Below, piece after piece: positions 9,601-16,500 of a DNA stretch of 37,516 nt. How positions within the stretch are numbered: position 1 is the first letter of the stretch; each line of letters begins with the position of its first letter. The stretch spans positions 24,966 to 62,481 of the forward strand of contig JAHDGS010000003.1 of NCBI GenBank assembly GCA_020627505.1, written 5' to 3'. This stretch comes from Myxococcota bacterium. GTDB taxonomy: Bacteria > Myxococcota > UBA727 > JAHDBA01. The notes under the pieces are model-generated. The model searched no databases. It was given only the letters and a program-made list of their open reading frames with translations, and had not been told where the DNA came from. The position numbers and the translations under genes are program-made.

Positions 9601-9615
9601 CGCCGGCGTTTGTAA
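3640..9615 (+). CDS. Giant PKD / Cys-rich repeat surface lipoprotein with MYXO-CTERM-like tail
   Basis: The ATG at 3640 has GGAG 5 nt upstream and begins a lipoprotein signal peptide with lipobox FAAC; an in-frame TTG at 3601 is rejected. The 1991-residue product contains many PKD/Ig-like repeats (about residues 45-1190; motifs WGDGSP, HTYGDNG, INNVAPT). A putative Ig/cadherin-like domain follows (about 1190-1255), then a thrombospondin-3-like Asp-rich calcium-binding stretch (about 1257-1316). Ten Cys-rich repeats of about 30 residues (about 1420-1735; CGDG...CDDGGES...C..C) come next, of which only the last has the canonical DUF4215 form ECDDGN...DGC. Two fibronectin-III-like domains (about 1747-1955) precede the tail. 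The C-terminus, GCDCRTA, a hydrophobic segment and CRRRRRL, looks like a MYXO-CTERM sorting signal. The role is probably adhesion or surface structure; ligands are unknown. Lipid anchoring at one end and sorting at the other is unusual. Confidence 0.9.
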   Translation: MRSFQLARWCIQLCSLMWFAACGPTELETNIRSAGQAAFSQIGIFSVEDVNANEGEPTTLTISRLCVDDNTEAVALEVDWGDGSPLTNVELDVLGAVDPVNCGPGFFVVCNSAAPAGLDGNCSLTHTYGDNGAATQVVARVSQGAVETQQSSSITINNVAPTLMNDARLGVPIEGQLATFTVDVFDPGTESDEIATVVWEFAAADVDVEGPHRITCDCSQIPNCDDGSIEPLCNLGTPRTITRESRYIQQGTFNPSITVTDKDGGTQTANFGAPISIFNDVPVVQLNHVDGGFNNPMTNATFVDGACLIIEEGSLYTIDADIGDPGTDGLDITWDFDDGDVFIGSGMVTDTSYPDVEDVNPADILMPTHAWDEGIYNGFNLSVLDSDSGSKTATACVQAEDVDPIINSLDVRVNGVLVAGEIDEGSIIEVTANVRSGAEIEAFDPISTISWEINGVALSVAIPAELEIISGCQNTDLTCEVRLRDADIQNTYTFDIEVRDEDSTRRSDDPTLMLSREVVINNVPPEISSIQLSDRSILEGGCATAEVSFNDPAGELDGQDYTITLNWGDGSPVSMLTTAAPGTIGPTECHVFPDNNVCPPGQQAGVGLCVVEAIVCEVGGTLCSAPVQTTIAVENGPPSVEMITPTEGFELVEGATLNLVGSFTDPGASADDTFDFSFDGNFDNGQSLTGAGILHSVGQVSASLTPAYTNVNAGAVLNDTITLRVSDDEGISGTDQVNVRVRDAVPQIDGLQVALIPTDAEPARAEVRIIASAETNADLLSSITIDFGDGEGPETITGGVTGIGSAGTGELTITQAQPYARDGQFDVRVEVCDEDGCVSETRSVTVRNEPPMITGVSPNGPIIREEGESFQVEVFASDAQSDLGTLTLQCDFDGTGPGAPTSQSMTNVNGTAVASCTSSCTEIGTRSMVVTVEDDSGAVSAPTTIQITCDNVAPTVLSVFNTGPVNVNEAVTIVALISQNTGDNISHTFNFECDANSLAEVGDDDFSEPRPGPLASQTQITSYDRVGTYGVCYRACDDDNAANSCAYGFTEVVVQSSTPSTIRVTPNVIDEGDRAVIDVSPNGVGPYNVSLDVNADGDFSDPEDQVLNNCDPCSFDVLFPQNTPGGGEISMAVNIVDLGAATVTESAANISVRNVAPTGSLMFVDAQAINSTTEATYIEKDDILIQVIGDDPGVQDVLMITLVSGPAGMMLDGTSNTLSWRPDYNAIGRVEDIELLIEDDDGGRSTLRFDLNILMIDTNDNDISDCFEDDQNNGVIDPFDACENLFEEGECDADRDRDGENDCIDPNPDDYDGPSTPSIIAPTTCTTDTSPSLIVANATSNRDLPISYRFTVLSNTGEILWESDAIPEGESITRVDVPTGLLGSGDYRFTVVAEDALISGTPTAESTFLIRSDCNDPTASICGDGLVEGREECDDAGESETCDADCSFAICGDSVANTTAGEACDDGGESVTCNINCTLVMCGDELLNTAAGEACDDGGESTTCDVDCTRSECGDGIVNVAAGETCDASGEAADCDLDCTAVSCGDGLVNIAAGEECEQSMMGAPCSGTCQLIQENPDCGDGITNGADDCDDAGESATCNRNCTTAVCGDGTLNRTAGEECDDAGESATCDGDCTLAICGDGVWNELVEACDPFAVVDGELMICNLDCTASTCGDGLLDTQSNEVCDDGGETARCNIDCTAAICGDGVLNETAGEECDDGNLVPFDGCATNCTVDERENDDDDRDFNRAPIGLSLIGPDQEIVTEVPITLEVTEAEDPEGDSVTYVFEYGTDPSFAGATREGRDETNLRLPDDFVEDDQRVYWRVYAVDEDGNRTDWVIGAFSVNLENDRPNGLHIIYPPDLSSFTRSPEYFEVGNAIDFDDDELTYRFVLCGEPQCNNVIIESEPIDEGIETTIWRPDLRELDDATYYWQVEVRDTQNTTQTRAAEFSVSQTGGVIELTGSGCDCRTADASVSLYVGLLMWGWCRRRRRL

Positions 9616-9678
9616 TTATTTCAAATAATTAAATGCAGTTCATCTGCGTTTGCGGTAGAAATGACCCACGAGGAAAAT

Positions 9679-11508
9679 ATGTCAGAATTTCTATCACAAC
9701 ATAAACGTAGTCATAATTGCAATACACTTACAAAAGCAGATTTGGGGAGAGAAGTCATTCTCATGGGGTGGATTGATTCTCTCAGGGACCATGGTGGTCG
9801 CCGTTTTGTCGATCTTCGCGATCGATATGGACTCACGCAAATCGTTTTTAAACCGGAGACCGATGAAGCCCAACATGCACGAGCGCAAGAGTTGAGAAAT
9901 GAATGGTGTATTGGGATTCGAGGTGTTGTCGAAGATCGGACAGCAAATGGTGGATCTGCTAATCCGCGTTTGACTACTGGAGAGATAGAAATCAATGTGC
10001 TCGAACTTGAAGTCTTCAATAAATCAGCTGTTCCGCCGCTTCAAATTGAAGACAATATCGACACTTCAGAAGAGAAACGCTTGCAAAACCGAGTCTTGGA
10101 TTTACGCCGTGGACCGTTGCAACGCAATTTCCATTTGCGTCATCGTATTGCACAAGCCACCCGCGCCCAGTTGGATGAAGAGGGTTTTCTTGAAATCGAA
10201 ACGCCTATTTTAGTGAAGTATACACCTGGTGGGGCCCGTAATTTTGTCGTGCCGAGTCGGTTGAACCCTGGCTCTTTCTATGCCCTTGCCGAGAGTCCAC
10301 AGCTTTATAAGCAGATGTTCATGATGGCGGGCTTCGATCGCTATTTTCAAATCGCGAAATGTTTCCGTGATGAAGATTTGCGTGGCGACCGGCAACCCGA
10401 GTTTACTCAAATCGACCTTGAAATGAGTTTTGTGCAAGAAGAAGATGTTCAAGGTGTTGTAGAACGCCTTGTGGCTCGCATTTTTAAAGAGGCGATGAAT
10501 ATCGATCTTCAACTGCCATTCAAACGAATGTCTTACGCCGATTGTATGGCCCGCTACGGTTCAGATAAACCAGATTTAAGATATGGACTTGAGCACACGA
10601 TTTTAACCAATGTCATCGCCGATTTTGATGGTGGTGGTGTACCATTTTTCAAGTCAACACTTGATGATGGTTTAATGATTAAAGCGATGCGTGTACCGAG
10701 TGAATATAAGATGTCGCGTGCTGAAACTGATAAACTTGAAGATCTTGTTAAGCAACTCGGTGGTGCCGGTCTTGGTCGCGCTAAAGTCGGTGACGATGGT
10801 GCGTGGTCGCAATCACCATTTGCAAAAGTGATTTCAGATGAGTGCCGGTTGGCAATTAATCAAGCTGTGTCGGCAGAAACAGGAGATCTCATTCTATTTC
10901 AGTTTGGCAAACCCAAACAAGTCCATATGATACTTGCCGCGCTACGCACACATTTAGCGAAGAAATTTGAGTTGGCAAAAACGCTGAAAGGCAATGACGC
11001 ATGGTCCCTCCATTGGGTGACAGATTTCCCATTGTTTGAACATGATGAAGAAAGTGGAAACCATGTTGCGGCACATCACCCGTTTACATCGCCGCAAAAA
11101 GGACATGAAGATAACCTCGTATCAGATCCAGGTTCTGTTTTAGCACGCGCATACGATCTCGTCCTAAATGGCAATGAAATCGGTGGTGGTTCGATTCGTA
11201 TTCATGATGATCAAGTTCAAGCGAAAGTCTTTGATGCGCTTGCAATGAGTGATGAAGAAAAACAAGCGAAATTTGGCTTCTTACTTGAAGCACTTCGTTA
11301 TGGCGCGCCGCCGCACGGTGGTTTGGCGATTGGTCTTGATCGACTGGTGATGATTTTGACTGGCGCAACATCGTTGCGTGATGTCATTGCGTATCCGAAG
11401 ACACAGCGCGGTACAGATCTTCTGACAGGTGCACCAACGCCGGTTGATACACATCAGCTTAAAGAGGTACACATCCTATCAACTGCTGAAAAGAAAACCA
11501 ACGCTTGA
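9679..11508 (+). CDS. aspS: Aspartyl-tRNA synthetase
   Basis: This class II enzyme charges tRNA-Asp (possibly also tRNA-Asn) with aspartate in the cytoplasm. The ATG at 9679 has GAGG 7 nt upstream; the in-frame ATG at 9661 has no ribosome binding site. The 609 residues fit the bacterial-type length. An N-terminal OB-fold anticodon-binding domain (WIDSLRDHGGRRFVDLRDR) is followed by the catalytic core with motif 2 (FRDEDLRGDRQPEFTQIDLE), a GAD insertion domain in the middle, and motif 3 (GGLAIGLDRLVMIL). The DLLTGAPTPV end is typical. An AT-rich inverted repeat at 9613-9629 separates it from the gene upstream, and a strong hairpin follows the stop. Confidence 0.97.
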   Translation: MSEFLSQHKRSHNCNTLTKADLGREVILMGWIDSLRDHGGRRFVDLRDRYGLTQIVFKPETDEAQHARAQELRNEWCIGIRGVVEDRTANGGSANPRLTTGEIEINVLELEVFNKSAVPPLQIEDNIDTSEEKRLQNRVLDLRRGPLQRNFHLRHRIAQATRAQLDEEGFLEIETPILVKYTPGGARNFVVPSRLNPGSFYALAESPQLYKQMFMMAGFDRYFQIAKCFRDEDLRGDRQPEFTQIDLEMSFVQEEDVQGVVERLVARIFKEAMNIDLQLPFKRMSYADCMARYGSDKPDLRYGLEHTILTNVIADFDGGGVPFFKSTLDDGLMIKAMRVPSEYKMSRAETDKLEDLVKQLGGAGLGRAKVGDDGAWSQSPFAKVISDECRLAINQAVSAETGDLILFQFGKPKQVHMILAALRTHLAKKFELAKTLKGNDAWSLHWVTDFPLFEHDEESGNHVAAHHPFTSPQKGHEDNLVSDPGSVLARAYDLVLNGNEIGGGSIRIHDDQVQAKVFDALAMSDEEKQAKFGFLLEALRYGAPPHGGLAIGLDRLVMILTGATSLRDVIAYPKTQRGTDLLTGAPTPVDTHQLKEVHILSTAEKKTNA

Positions 11509-11530
11509 TCGTCTTTGTTGAGGTTCTCTC

Positions 11531-11573
11531 TAGAGTGAGTTCCGACTGACCTGGTCTGTTGGTACTCACTCTA
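11531..11573. terminator. Hairpin between convergent genes (likely bidirectional terminator)
   Basis: TAGAGTGAGT (11531-11540) pairs perfectly with ACTCACTCTA (11564-11573), and an inner CCGAC/GTTGG stem extends it. It sits between the aspS stop and the stop of the minus-strand gene, whose TAG at 11571-11573 lies inside the stem. There is no long T tract, so termination strength is uncertain. Confidence 0.55.
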
Positions 11574-12779
11574 AATCCGTTGGGCAACATCAAGCCACAA
11601 AACGCCTTGGTGCTCACGAATGTGTAACTTGGCATCATTTTTAAGTTCGATATCAATGCGCGCGTCTTGCTGTCGACCATGATCGATGTATTGCGGTCGG
11701 ACTCTTTGAATAGCGGTATCCATACGTCGTGTGTCAAGAATACGTCTGACATGCAGGTTACTAGGCTCAACATCATAAATATAAAGCCTGATAGTTTTTT
11801 GACCGAGACGTTCAATTCGATAGCCCCTTGGACTCGATAGCTCCAATCCCAGCCGACTTTCAGTTTCGGATATTTTTTGTACACGTAACAATTGAATAGC
11901 TGCATTTTGACCTGATTCGATATGTGGTGTCGTGTAACGATGTGGGAGTTGATACGACGATGCCTTGGCTAAAGAGTGTGGCGTCTGTAGAGAAAAGTGA
12001 ACCTGGTCCGTATCTTTGGGGATGCCAAACTCTTGTCGCAACGCTTGACTGAGCTGGTCCTTTACTGTCTTTTGGTTATCTTTCTGGAAGCGCTTTTCTA
12101 TTCCTTCCTGCTTCATATTGTCTGACCAATTCTCCTGTTTGCTGTATTGTGTGACAGTTCGTTTTTGCTTTATTGCTGCTGGCGCATTTCGTGTTGGTTG
12201 TGGCGCTGGTACAGTATTTTCGATCTCATTTTTGAACGTGGTTTGTGTATCAGTTATTTCAGTCGTCTTGGATATCTTTGGATTATCATTCGTGTTTCGC
12301 CGAACCTGTCGATAGGTATCTAGAAGTGTCCCCTTCGAGGCTGGCGATCGCTTTTGTTGAGCACGCACAAGATTTTTTGGCGCTGCTGAGACATGCTGAC
12401 TTATTGTTTTCTCTGGCGGCTCAAATAGAGCGGCAATAGGGTCCTGATAAAAAAAGAGGGTTAGCATATCTTGAGCGCGTTCAACGCGATATTCTTTTGG
12501 TGACTGAAACTTGAAATGAATGGCAATTTGATCTTCATGGGTCTCAATATAATAATTGAGCTCACTATCATCATCTGCTTTGACGAAGGCCTGAGAAGCT
12601 TCTTTGACACCGGGAAGCTCAAGTACAAAATGGTATCGACTACCATTATAAGAGAACAGCTGATAGGATCCCGTGTTTCCCGTGGACACGTGAATTGCAT
12701 TCGTCGATGCATTTGGTTGGCCATTCACAACCACGGCAGACATCGCGATAAACACGAAACTGATAACATTCTTCAACAT
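11571..12779 (-). CDS. Periplasmic AMIN-like domain protein
   Basis: The 402-residue product begins with a type I signal peptide (hydrophobic to about residue 18, VVVNGQPNA). Two similar beta-rich segments, at about 35-110 (YHFVLELPGVKEASQAFVK ... IHFKFQSP) and 290-400 (SRLGLELSSPRGYRIERLG ... LWLDVAQRI), resemble AMIN domains, which bind cell-wall or secretin partners in PilQ and AmiC. A basic, Pro/Gln/Thr-rich disordered linker of about 170 residues joins them. The assignment is by pattern only. The start ATG has no strong SD. It is divergent from the FHA-CpaF-like gene with a palindrome between, so shared regulation is possible. No secretin domain follows, so it is not PilQ itself. Confidence 0.6.
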   Translation of the reverse strand: MLKNVISFVFIAMSAVVVNGQPNASTNAIHVSTGNTGSYQLFSYNGSRYHFVLELPGVKEASQAFVKADDDSELNYYIETHEDQIAIHFKFQSPKEYRVERAQDMLTLFFYQDPIAALFEPPEKTISQHVSAAPKNLVRAQQKRSPASKGTLLDTYRQVRRNTNDNPKISKTTEITDTQTTFKNEIENTVPAPQPTRNAPAAIKQKRTVTQYSKQENWSDNMKQEGIEKRFQKDNQKTVKDQLSQALRQEFGIPKDTDQVHFSLQTPHSLAKASSYQLPHRYTTPHIESGQNAAIQLLRVQKISETESRLGLELSSPRGYRIERLGQKTIRLYIYDVEPSNLHVRRILDTRRMDTAIQRVRPQYIDHGRQQDARIDIELKNDAKLHIREHQGVLWLDVAQRI

Positions 12780-12809
12780 TTAGGACAGCATATGAGAAGC
12801 GATTGGCAT

Positions 12810-12825
12810 AATCAAAAATTTGATT
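12810..12825. promoter_or_regulatory. Palindrome in divergent promoter region
   Basis: AATCAAA-AA-TTTGATT is a perfect 16-bp dyad with 7-bp arms between the divergent starts at 12779 and 12866. It is a candidate regulator-binding site for both genes; no regulator is identified. Confidence 0.35.
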
Positions 12826-12865
12826 TCTTCTTCAGAATTACGACACAATAAGCTGTGAGGTAAAT

Positions 12866-14929
12866 GTGGACGAGATTGTATTAGAAATAGCAGAGAAAGA
12901 CGCTGCAACTGAGTTGAAGAAATTTAATCAAGAAACCATTACAATCGGTCGAGTTGCGGGCAATGATATCGTCCTACCAAGGGGGAATATTTCCAAAAAA
13001 CACAGCCGCCTCGTGTTGAAAGACGGTCAACTCATCATTGTTGATTTGAAATCGACGAACGGAACGTATGTTAATGGAAAGCGGATTTCAGCACCACAAG
13101 TTCTGAACGAAAACGATAAGATTTATTTAGGTGATTTCACAGTATCTATTAAAGCTTCGGAATCCGTGACGGCAGCATTGAGTAATGCAGATGTGATTGA
13201 TGCGTCTGAAGAATATGCCTCTAACAATGATGAGGTAGATGAGGATGATGATCTCGATCAAATCTTCGATCTGAGTGAAGATGATGAAGATCATGTGATT
13301 GTTGATGACCTCCCTTCATTAGATGATGATCTACTGGAATCTAATATTGCAGAACCGTCAAGAGAACCAAGTATAGCTGAGGAAGCACTGAAAGAAGAAG
13401 CGTCAATTATCGATGATGATGATGATTTTGATCTGTCAGCAGATCCTGCATTAGAAGCATTATTCAATGATGACTCCGCAGCATTCGACTTATCAATGGA
13501 TTTAGAACCTCCTGAAGAGGCGCGTCGCGAGATCGATCATGAAGAGCAGACTGCATTTGAGCGTGAGCCACCGCGTTCGCTTGATAAACCAGTTCCACTC
13601 GGCTCGTTCTTAGATGCGGATGTTGATGTCGACATATCACCAGAACAAGCTGCAAATGATAATGATGACTTAGCTGGTATCGATGAAGAAGCATCGAGTC
13701 CAGTTACGCGTCGGCTGTCAAATAGCGGAGATCAGCGAGATCAATATAGTCACGTATACCGTCAAATTTTATCTCGATTGTATGATGTCGACTCGAGTGG
13801 ATACCGAGACCCTATTCGTGTTGATGCGATCCTTGAACAGGTTCAATCAGGTTTAGACACACTGATTTTTGGAGAAGACTGGAAGGAACAAGTTCGAGAA
13901 GAGTTGATCGGCTACGGACGTTTCGGTCAACTCATGACGGACGAGAGTCTTGATTCGGTGATGTGCCAAGGTGTCGAACTGAGAGGTCGAACGACATCAG
14001 GTTCGATTAAATCCCTTGGTCGGTTATCATGTATTGAAGCAACACTTGATATTATCTCGAGATGTCAACCCTTAACACAAGTTGAAAAATCACCTGTGCT
14101 GCGTGTAAAATCTGAAGACGGACAAGGTGTAATCACAATTTTCAATCAGCAATGCGATGAACAGCGGCCGTCTCTTGTCTTTCAAAGACGACATCAGCAA
14201 AATGCTGAGCTGGTTTCTTTAGTCAAGTCTGGTTTTCTCTCTAAACGCATGGCTCAATTTTTGGATGTATGTGTCCAAAAGAAGGCCAACATCCTTTTTT
14301 CGAGCGCGTCTCCTGAAATGACCAGTGTGTTGATTGAAGCATTAATGCATCGTGTTCATGCAGATTCTTGGCTTGGAATTGTCGACCGCTTTGAAAGTCT
14401 TTCTATGCTTGAGCCACGGTCCTTAAGATTGGGGGGACTACAACAAACAGGGCAGGCAATTATCGAAGGTGTGACATCGCTTTCGCCAAGACATTTGATT
14501 GTTCACCCGGTGATCGATGAAGCACACGCAGTGCTCAATTGGATGCGATCTGGTGGCTTGGGATTGTGCGCATCGATTCGCAGCTTACATGCTTCAGAAG
14601 CTGTTGAAACACTTGTACAGCATGCGGTGGCAGAACATCACTTTGCGTCCGTCGAGGCGCTTCGAAGCCAACTTGTCAACCATATCGACGTGGTCGTTCA
14701 TATTGGCCGACTTGCTGATGGTCGCCCGACTGTTCTCGAAATTGTCGAACCGACGGATACAGACATGGAGCTGGTGACGTGCGAAACCATTTACCGCTTC
14801 GAGCAAAATGGTATGGATCCGAAGGGGCAGATACAAGGAGAATTTTCTTCGGCGGGTTATGTGCCCCGTTTCTACGATCGCCTTAAATCACTCGGTCATC
14901 AACTTGATATTTCAATTTTTAAAGGATGA
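12866..14929 (+). CDS. FHA domain fused to a degenerate CpaF/TadA-type ATPase domain
   Basis: A GTG start has GAGG 5 nt upstream. An FHA phosphothreonine-binding domain covers about residues 20-95 (ITIGRVAGNDI, KKHSRL, STNGTYVNGKRI). A highly acidic Asp/Glu linker runs to about residue 270. From about 295 to the end the protein follows CpaF, the T2SS/Tad pilus ATPase: the helical N-domain (RFGQLMTDESLDSVMC), the conserved block that is normally ...GEVRG..., here LIVHPVIDEAHAV (about 545), the HANS region as RSLHASEAVETL (about 571), and the final HIDVVVHIGRLADGRP. Where Walker A (GGTGSGKTT) should be, at about 475-490, the sequence is FSSASPEMTSVL, so ATP hydrolysis is probably lost. It may be a phospho-dependent scaffold. 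Its stop overlaps the next start (ATGA). Confidence 0.8.
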   Translation: MDEIVLEIAEKDAATELKKFNQETITIGRVAGNDIVLPRGNISKKHSRLVLKDGQLIIVDLKSTNGTYVNGKRISAPQVLNENDKIYLGDFTVSIKASESVTAALSNADVIDASEEYASNNDEVDEDDDLDQIFDLSEDDEDHVIVDDLPSLDDDLLESNIAEPSREPSIAEEALKEEASIIDDDDDFDLSADPALEALFNDDSAAFDLSMDLEPPEEARREIDHEEQTAFEREPPRSLDKPVPLGSFLDADVDVDISPEQAANDNDDLAGIDEEASSPVTRRLSNSGDQRDQYSHVYRQILSRLYDVDSSGYRDPIRVDAILEQVQSGLDTLIFGEDWKEQVREELIGYGRFGQLMTDESLDSVMCQGVELRGRTTSGSIKSLGRLSCIEATLDIISRCQPLTQVEKSPVLRVKSEDGQGVITIFNQQCDEQRPSLVFQRRHQQNAELVSLVKSGFLSKRMAQFLDVCVQKKANILFSSASPEMTSVLIEALMHRVHADSWLGIVDRFESLSMLEPRSLRLGGLQQTGQAIIEGVTSLSPRHLIVHPVIDEAHAVLNWMRSGGLGLCASIRSLHASEAVETLVQHAVAEHHFASVEALRSQLVNHIDVVVHIGRLADGRPTVLEIVEPTDTDMELVTCETIYRFEQNGMDPKGQIQGEFSSAGYVPRFYDRLKSLGHQLDISIFKG

Positions 14930-15216
14930 CGTTCGATATTGAAGCAGAATATCGAGCACTTGATCGACTGTGGGTAATTGATCAGAAAGGATACCTGAGC
15001 CGCTCGTTTGACTTCAAAGATTATCGGTCTGCGCTTGATTTTGTGATCCGAATTTCGGCAATTGCGGATCAGTTAAATCATCATCCTGCAGTTTATCTAT
15101 CGTGGGGAAAAGTGAAGCTCGATATTTGGACACATGATACTCAGTCGCTCTCTCTGCTTGATTTCAAATTCGCGAAGGCGATCGATCGTCTGTACATTGT
15201 CAAGTTGTCCACTTAG
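14926..15216 (+). CDS. phhB: Pterin-4a-carbinolamine dehydratase
   Basis: The 96-residue protein matches the PCD/DCoH family in length and motifs: NHHPAVYLSWGKVKLDIWTH and then a LLDFKFAKAIDRL helix. The HHP pair and the later TH are the catalytic His positions that dehydrate 4a-hydroxytetrahydrobiopterin. The ATG overlaps the stop of the FHA-CpaF-like gene by four bases, implying translational coupling although no functional link is known. No phenylalanine hydroxylase gene lies nearby, so the physiological substrate here is uncertain. Confidence 0.87.
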   Translation: MTFDIEAEYRALDRLWVIDQKGYLSRSFDFKDYRSALDFVIRISAIADQLNHHPAVYLSWGKVKLDIWTHDTQSLSLLDFKFAKAIDRLYIVKLST

Positions 15217-15292
15217 ACCGATCTCATAACAGCTTGAATATTCTATGCGATAGAATAGGGCATTGCATATTTGCTTAATTGATTTAGCCTGA

Positions 15293-15312
15293 ACCTCGTT
15301 TAAAAAAGAGGT
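15293..15312 (+). promoter_or_regulatory. Small hairpin covering the ribosome binding site of the Mrp gene
   Basis: ACCTC (15293-15297) can pair with GAGGT (15308-15312), which contains the GAGG Shine-Dalgarno sequence 6 nt before the ATG at 15318. The loop is A-rich. A 5-bp stem is weak, so control of translation is only a possibility. Confidence 0.25.
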
Positions 15313-15317
15313 ATAAG

Positions 15318-16439
15318 ATGGGTGAGGTATCCGAAAGAGCGCAGTCAATTCTAAGCACAATAGATATCGGAGATGGTTTAACACTCGCAGATATTTCGCG
15401 CACTCGAGATCCTAAGAAAGATGGTCTACATATTGATATTGTTGTGGCTGCTGTCCAAAATTGGAACACCCGTAAAGACGAATGGGCTCAAATCATCTCT
15501 CAGGAAATGGGTATCGCAGTTAACTTTCATCCGAGAGCGCCGCGTGCCGCTGGAGACCTGGTTCCTGAACGCGCACTGCCAACTGTGAACAACATCGTTC
15601 TTGTCGGCTCTGGTAAAGGCGGCGTCGGCAAAAGTACCGTGGCGGTGAACCTTGCTGCCGCATTGTCTAAGACAGGACATGCGGTAGGTCTCATGGATGC
15701 AGATGTTTATGGTCCGTCAATCCCAACGATGCTTGGTTTTCCATCAGGCGCGCGCCCGGCGTCGATTCCTTCTGAAGATCCAAAGCGACCGAAGCTGGTT
15801 CCGATGGAGCGCTATGGAATTAAAATGATGAGTATGGGATTTTTGGTTGATGCCGATACACCAATGGTGTGGAGAGGGCCAATGATCGCTTCTGCGGCGA
15901 TGCAACTTTTTCATGACGTCATGTGGGGCGAACTAGATTATTTAATTGTCGATTTGCCGCCGGGTACAGGTGATATTCAGCTTTCAATTGCACAACAGGT
16001 GCATGTCGATTTATCTATTCTGGTCAGTACGCCTCAAGAAGTTGCCTACGCTGATGTCAGACGTGCGAAAACAATGTTTGATCGTGTTTCAATTCCGATG
16101 CTTGGGTTGGTCGAAAACATGAGTTATTTTCTGTGTGATGGTTGTGACAAAAAGCATCGAATTTTTAATGCAGCTTCTGAAGGCCAGTCTTTTCAATCGA
16201 TGGGCTTAGAGAAGCTTGCGGAAGTTCCCCTTGAACCACATGTCGGCGCATTGGCTGAAACGGGCGTACCCGCAGTTGTGGGTGCAGGCGATTCGAAGAC
16301 TGCTGAGGCGATGATGAATTTAGGCTATTTGGTCGCACACGATTTGCTGCGTCGCTCAAGCCAGGCATCCATGCCGAAGATATCTATTTCAGGTAATGGG
16401 GCGAAAAAACCGGCTGGTTTACCTATTCTGGGAGGTTAA
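15318..16439 (+). CDS. mrp: Mrp/ApbC-family iron-sulfur carrier ATPase
   Basis: The 373-residue cytosolic protein has an N-terminal MIP18-like domain (about 1-75) and a deviant-Walker P-loop NTPase core. GSGKGGVGKSTVAVNLAAAL lies at about 95-115, followed by MDADVYGPSIPTMLG and VDLPPGTGDIQLS. The conserved CxxC pair that bridges a cluster between two subunits is present as Cys273 and Cys276 (YFLCDGCDKKH). The family loads or carries Fe-S clusters to apoproteins. The start has GAGG 6 nt upstream. A gap of about 100 bp separates it from the upstream gene, so it may have its own promoter. It is close to the usual length for Mrp proteins. Confidence 0.95.
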   Translation: MGEVSERAQSILSTIDIGDGLTLADISRTRDPKKDGLHIDIVVAAVQNWNTRKDEWAQIISQEMGIAVNFHPRAPRAAGDLVPERALPTVNNIVLVGSGKGGVGKSTVAVNLAAALSKTGHAVGLMDADVYGPSIPTMLGFPSGARPASIPSEDPKRPKLVPMERYGIKMMSMGFLVDADTPMVWRGPMIASAAMQLFHDVMWGELDYLIVDLPPGTGDIQLSIAQQVHVDLSILVSTPQEVAYADVRRAKTMFDRVSIPMLGLVENMSYFLCDGCDKKHRIFNAASEGQSFQSMGLEKLAEVPLEPHVGALAETGVPAVVGAGDSKTAEAMMNLGYLVAHDLLRRSSQASMPKISISGNGAKKPAGLPILGG

Positions 16440-16500
16440 TAAGATCGAGACACCCAATTGGTCTATTTGAGACATCTCTTTCTGCTCGATAGAATATCGT

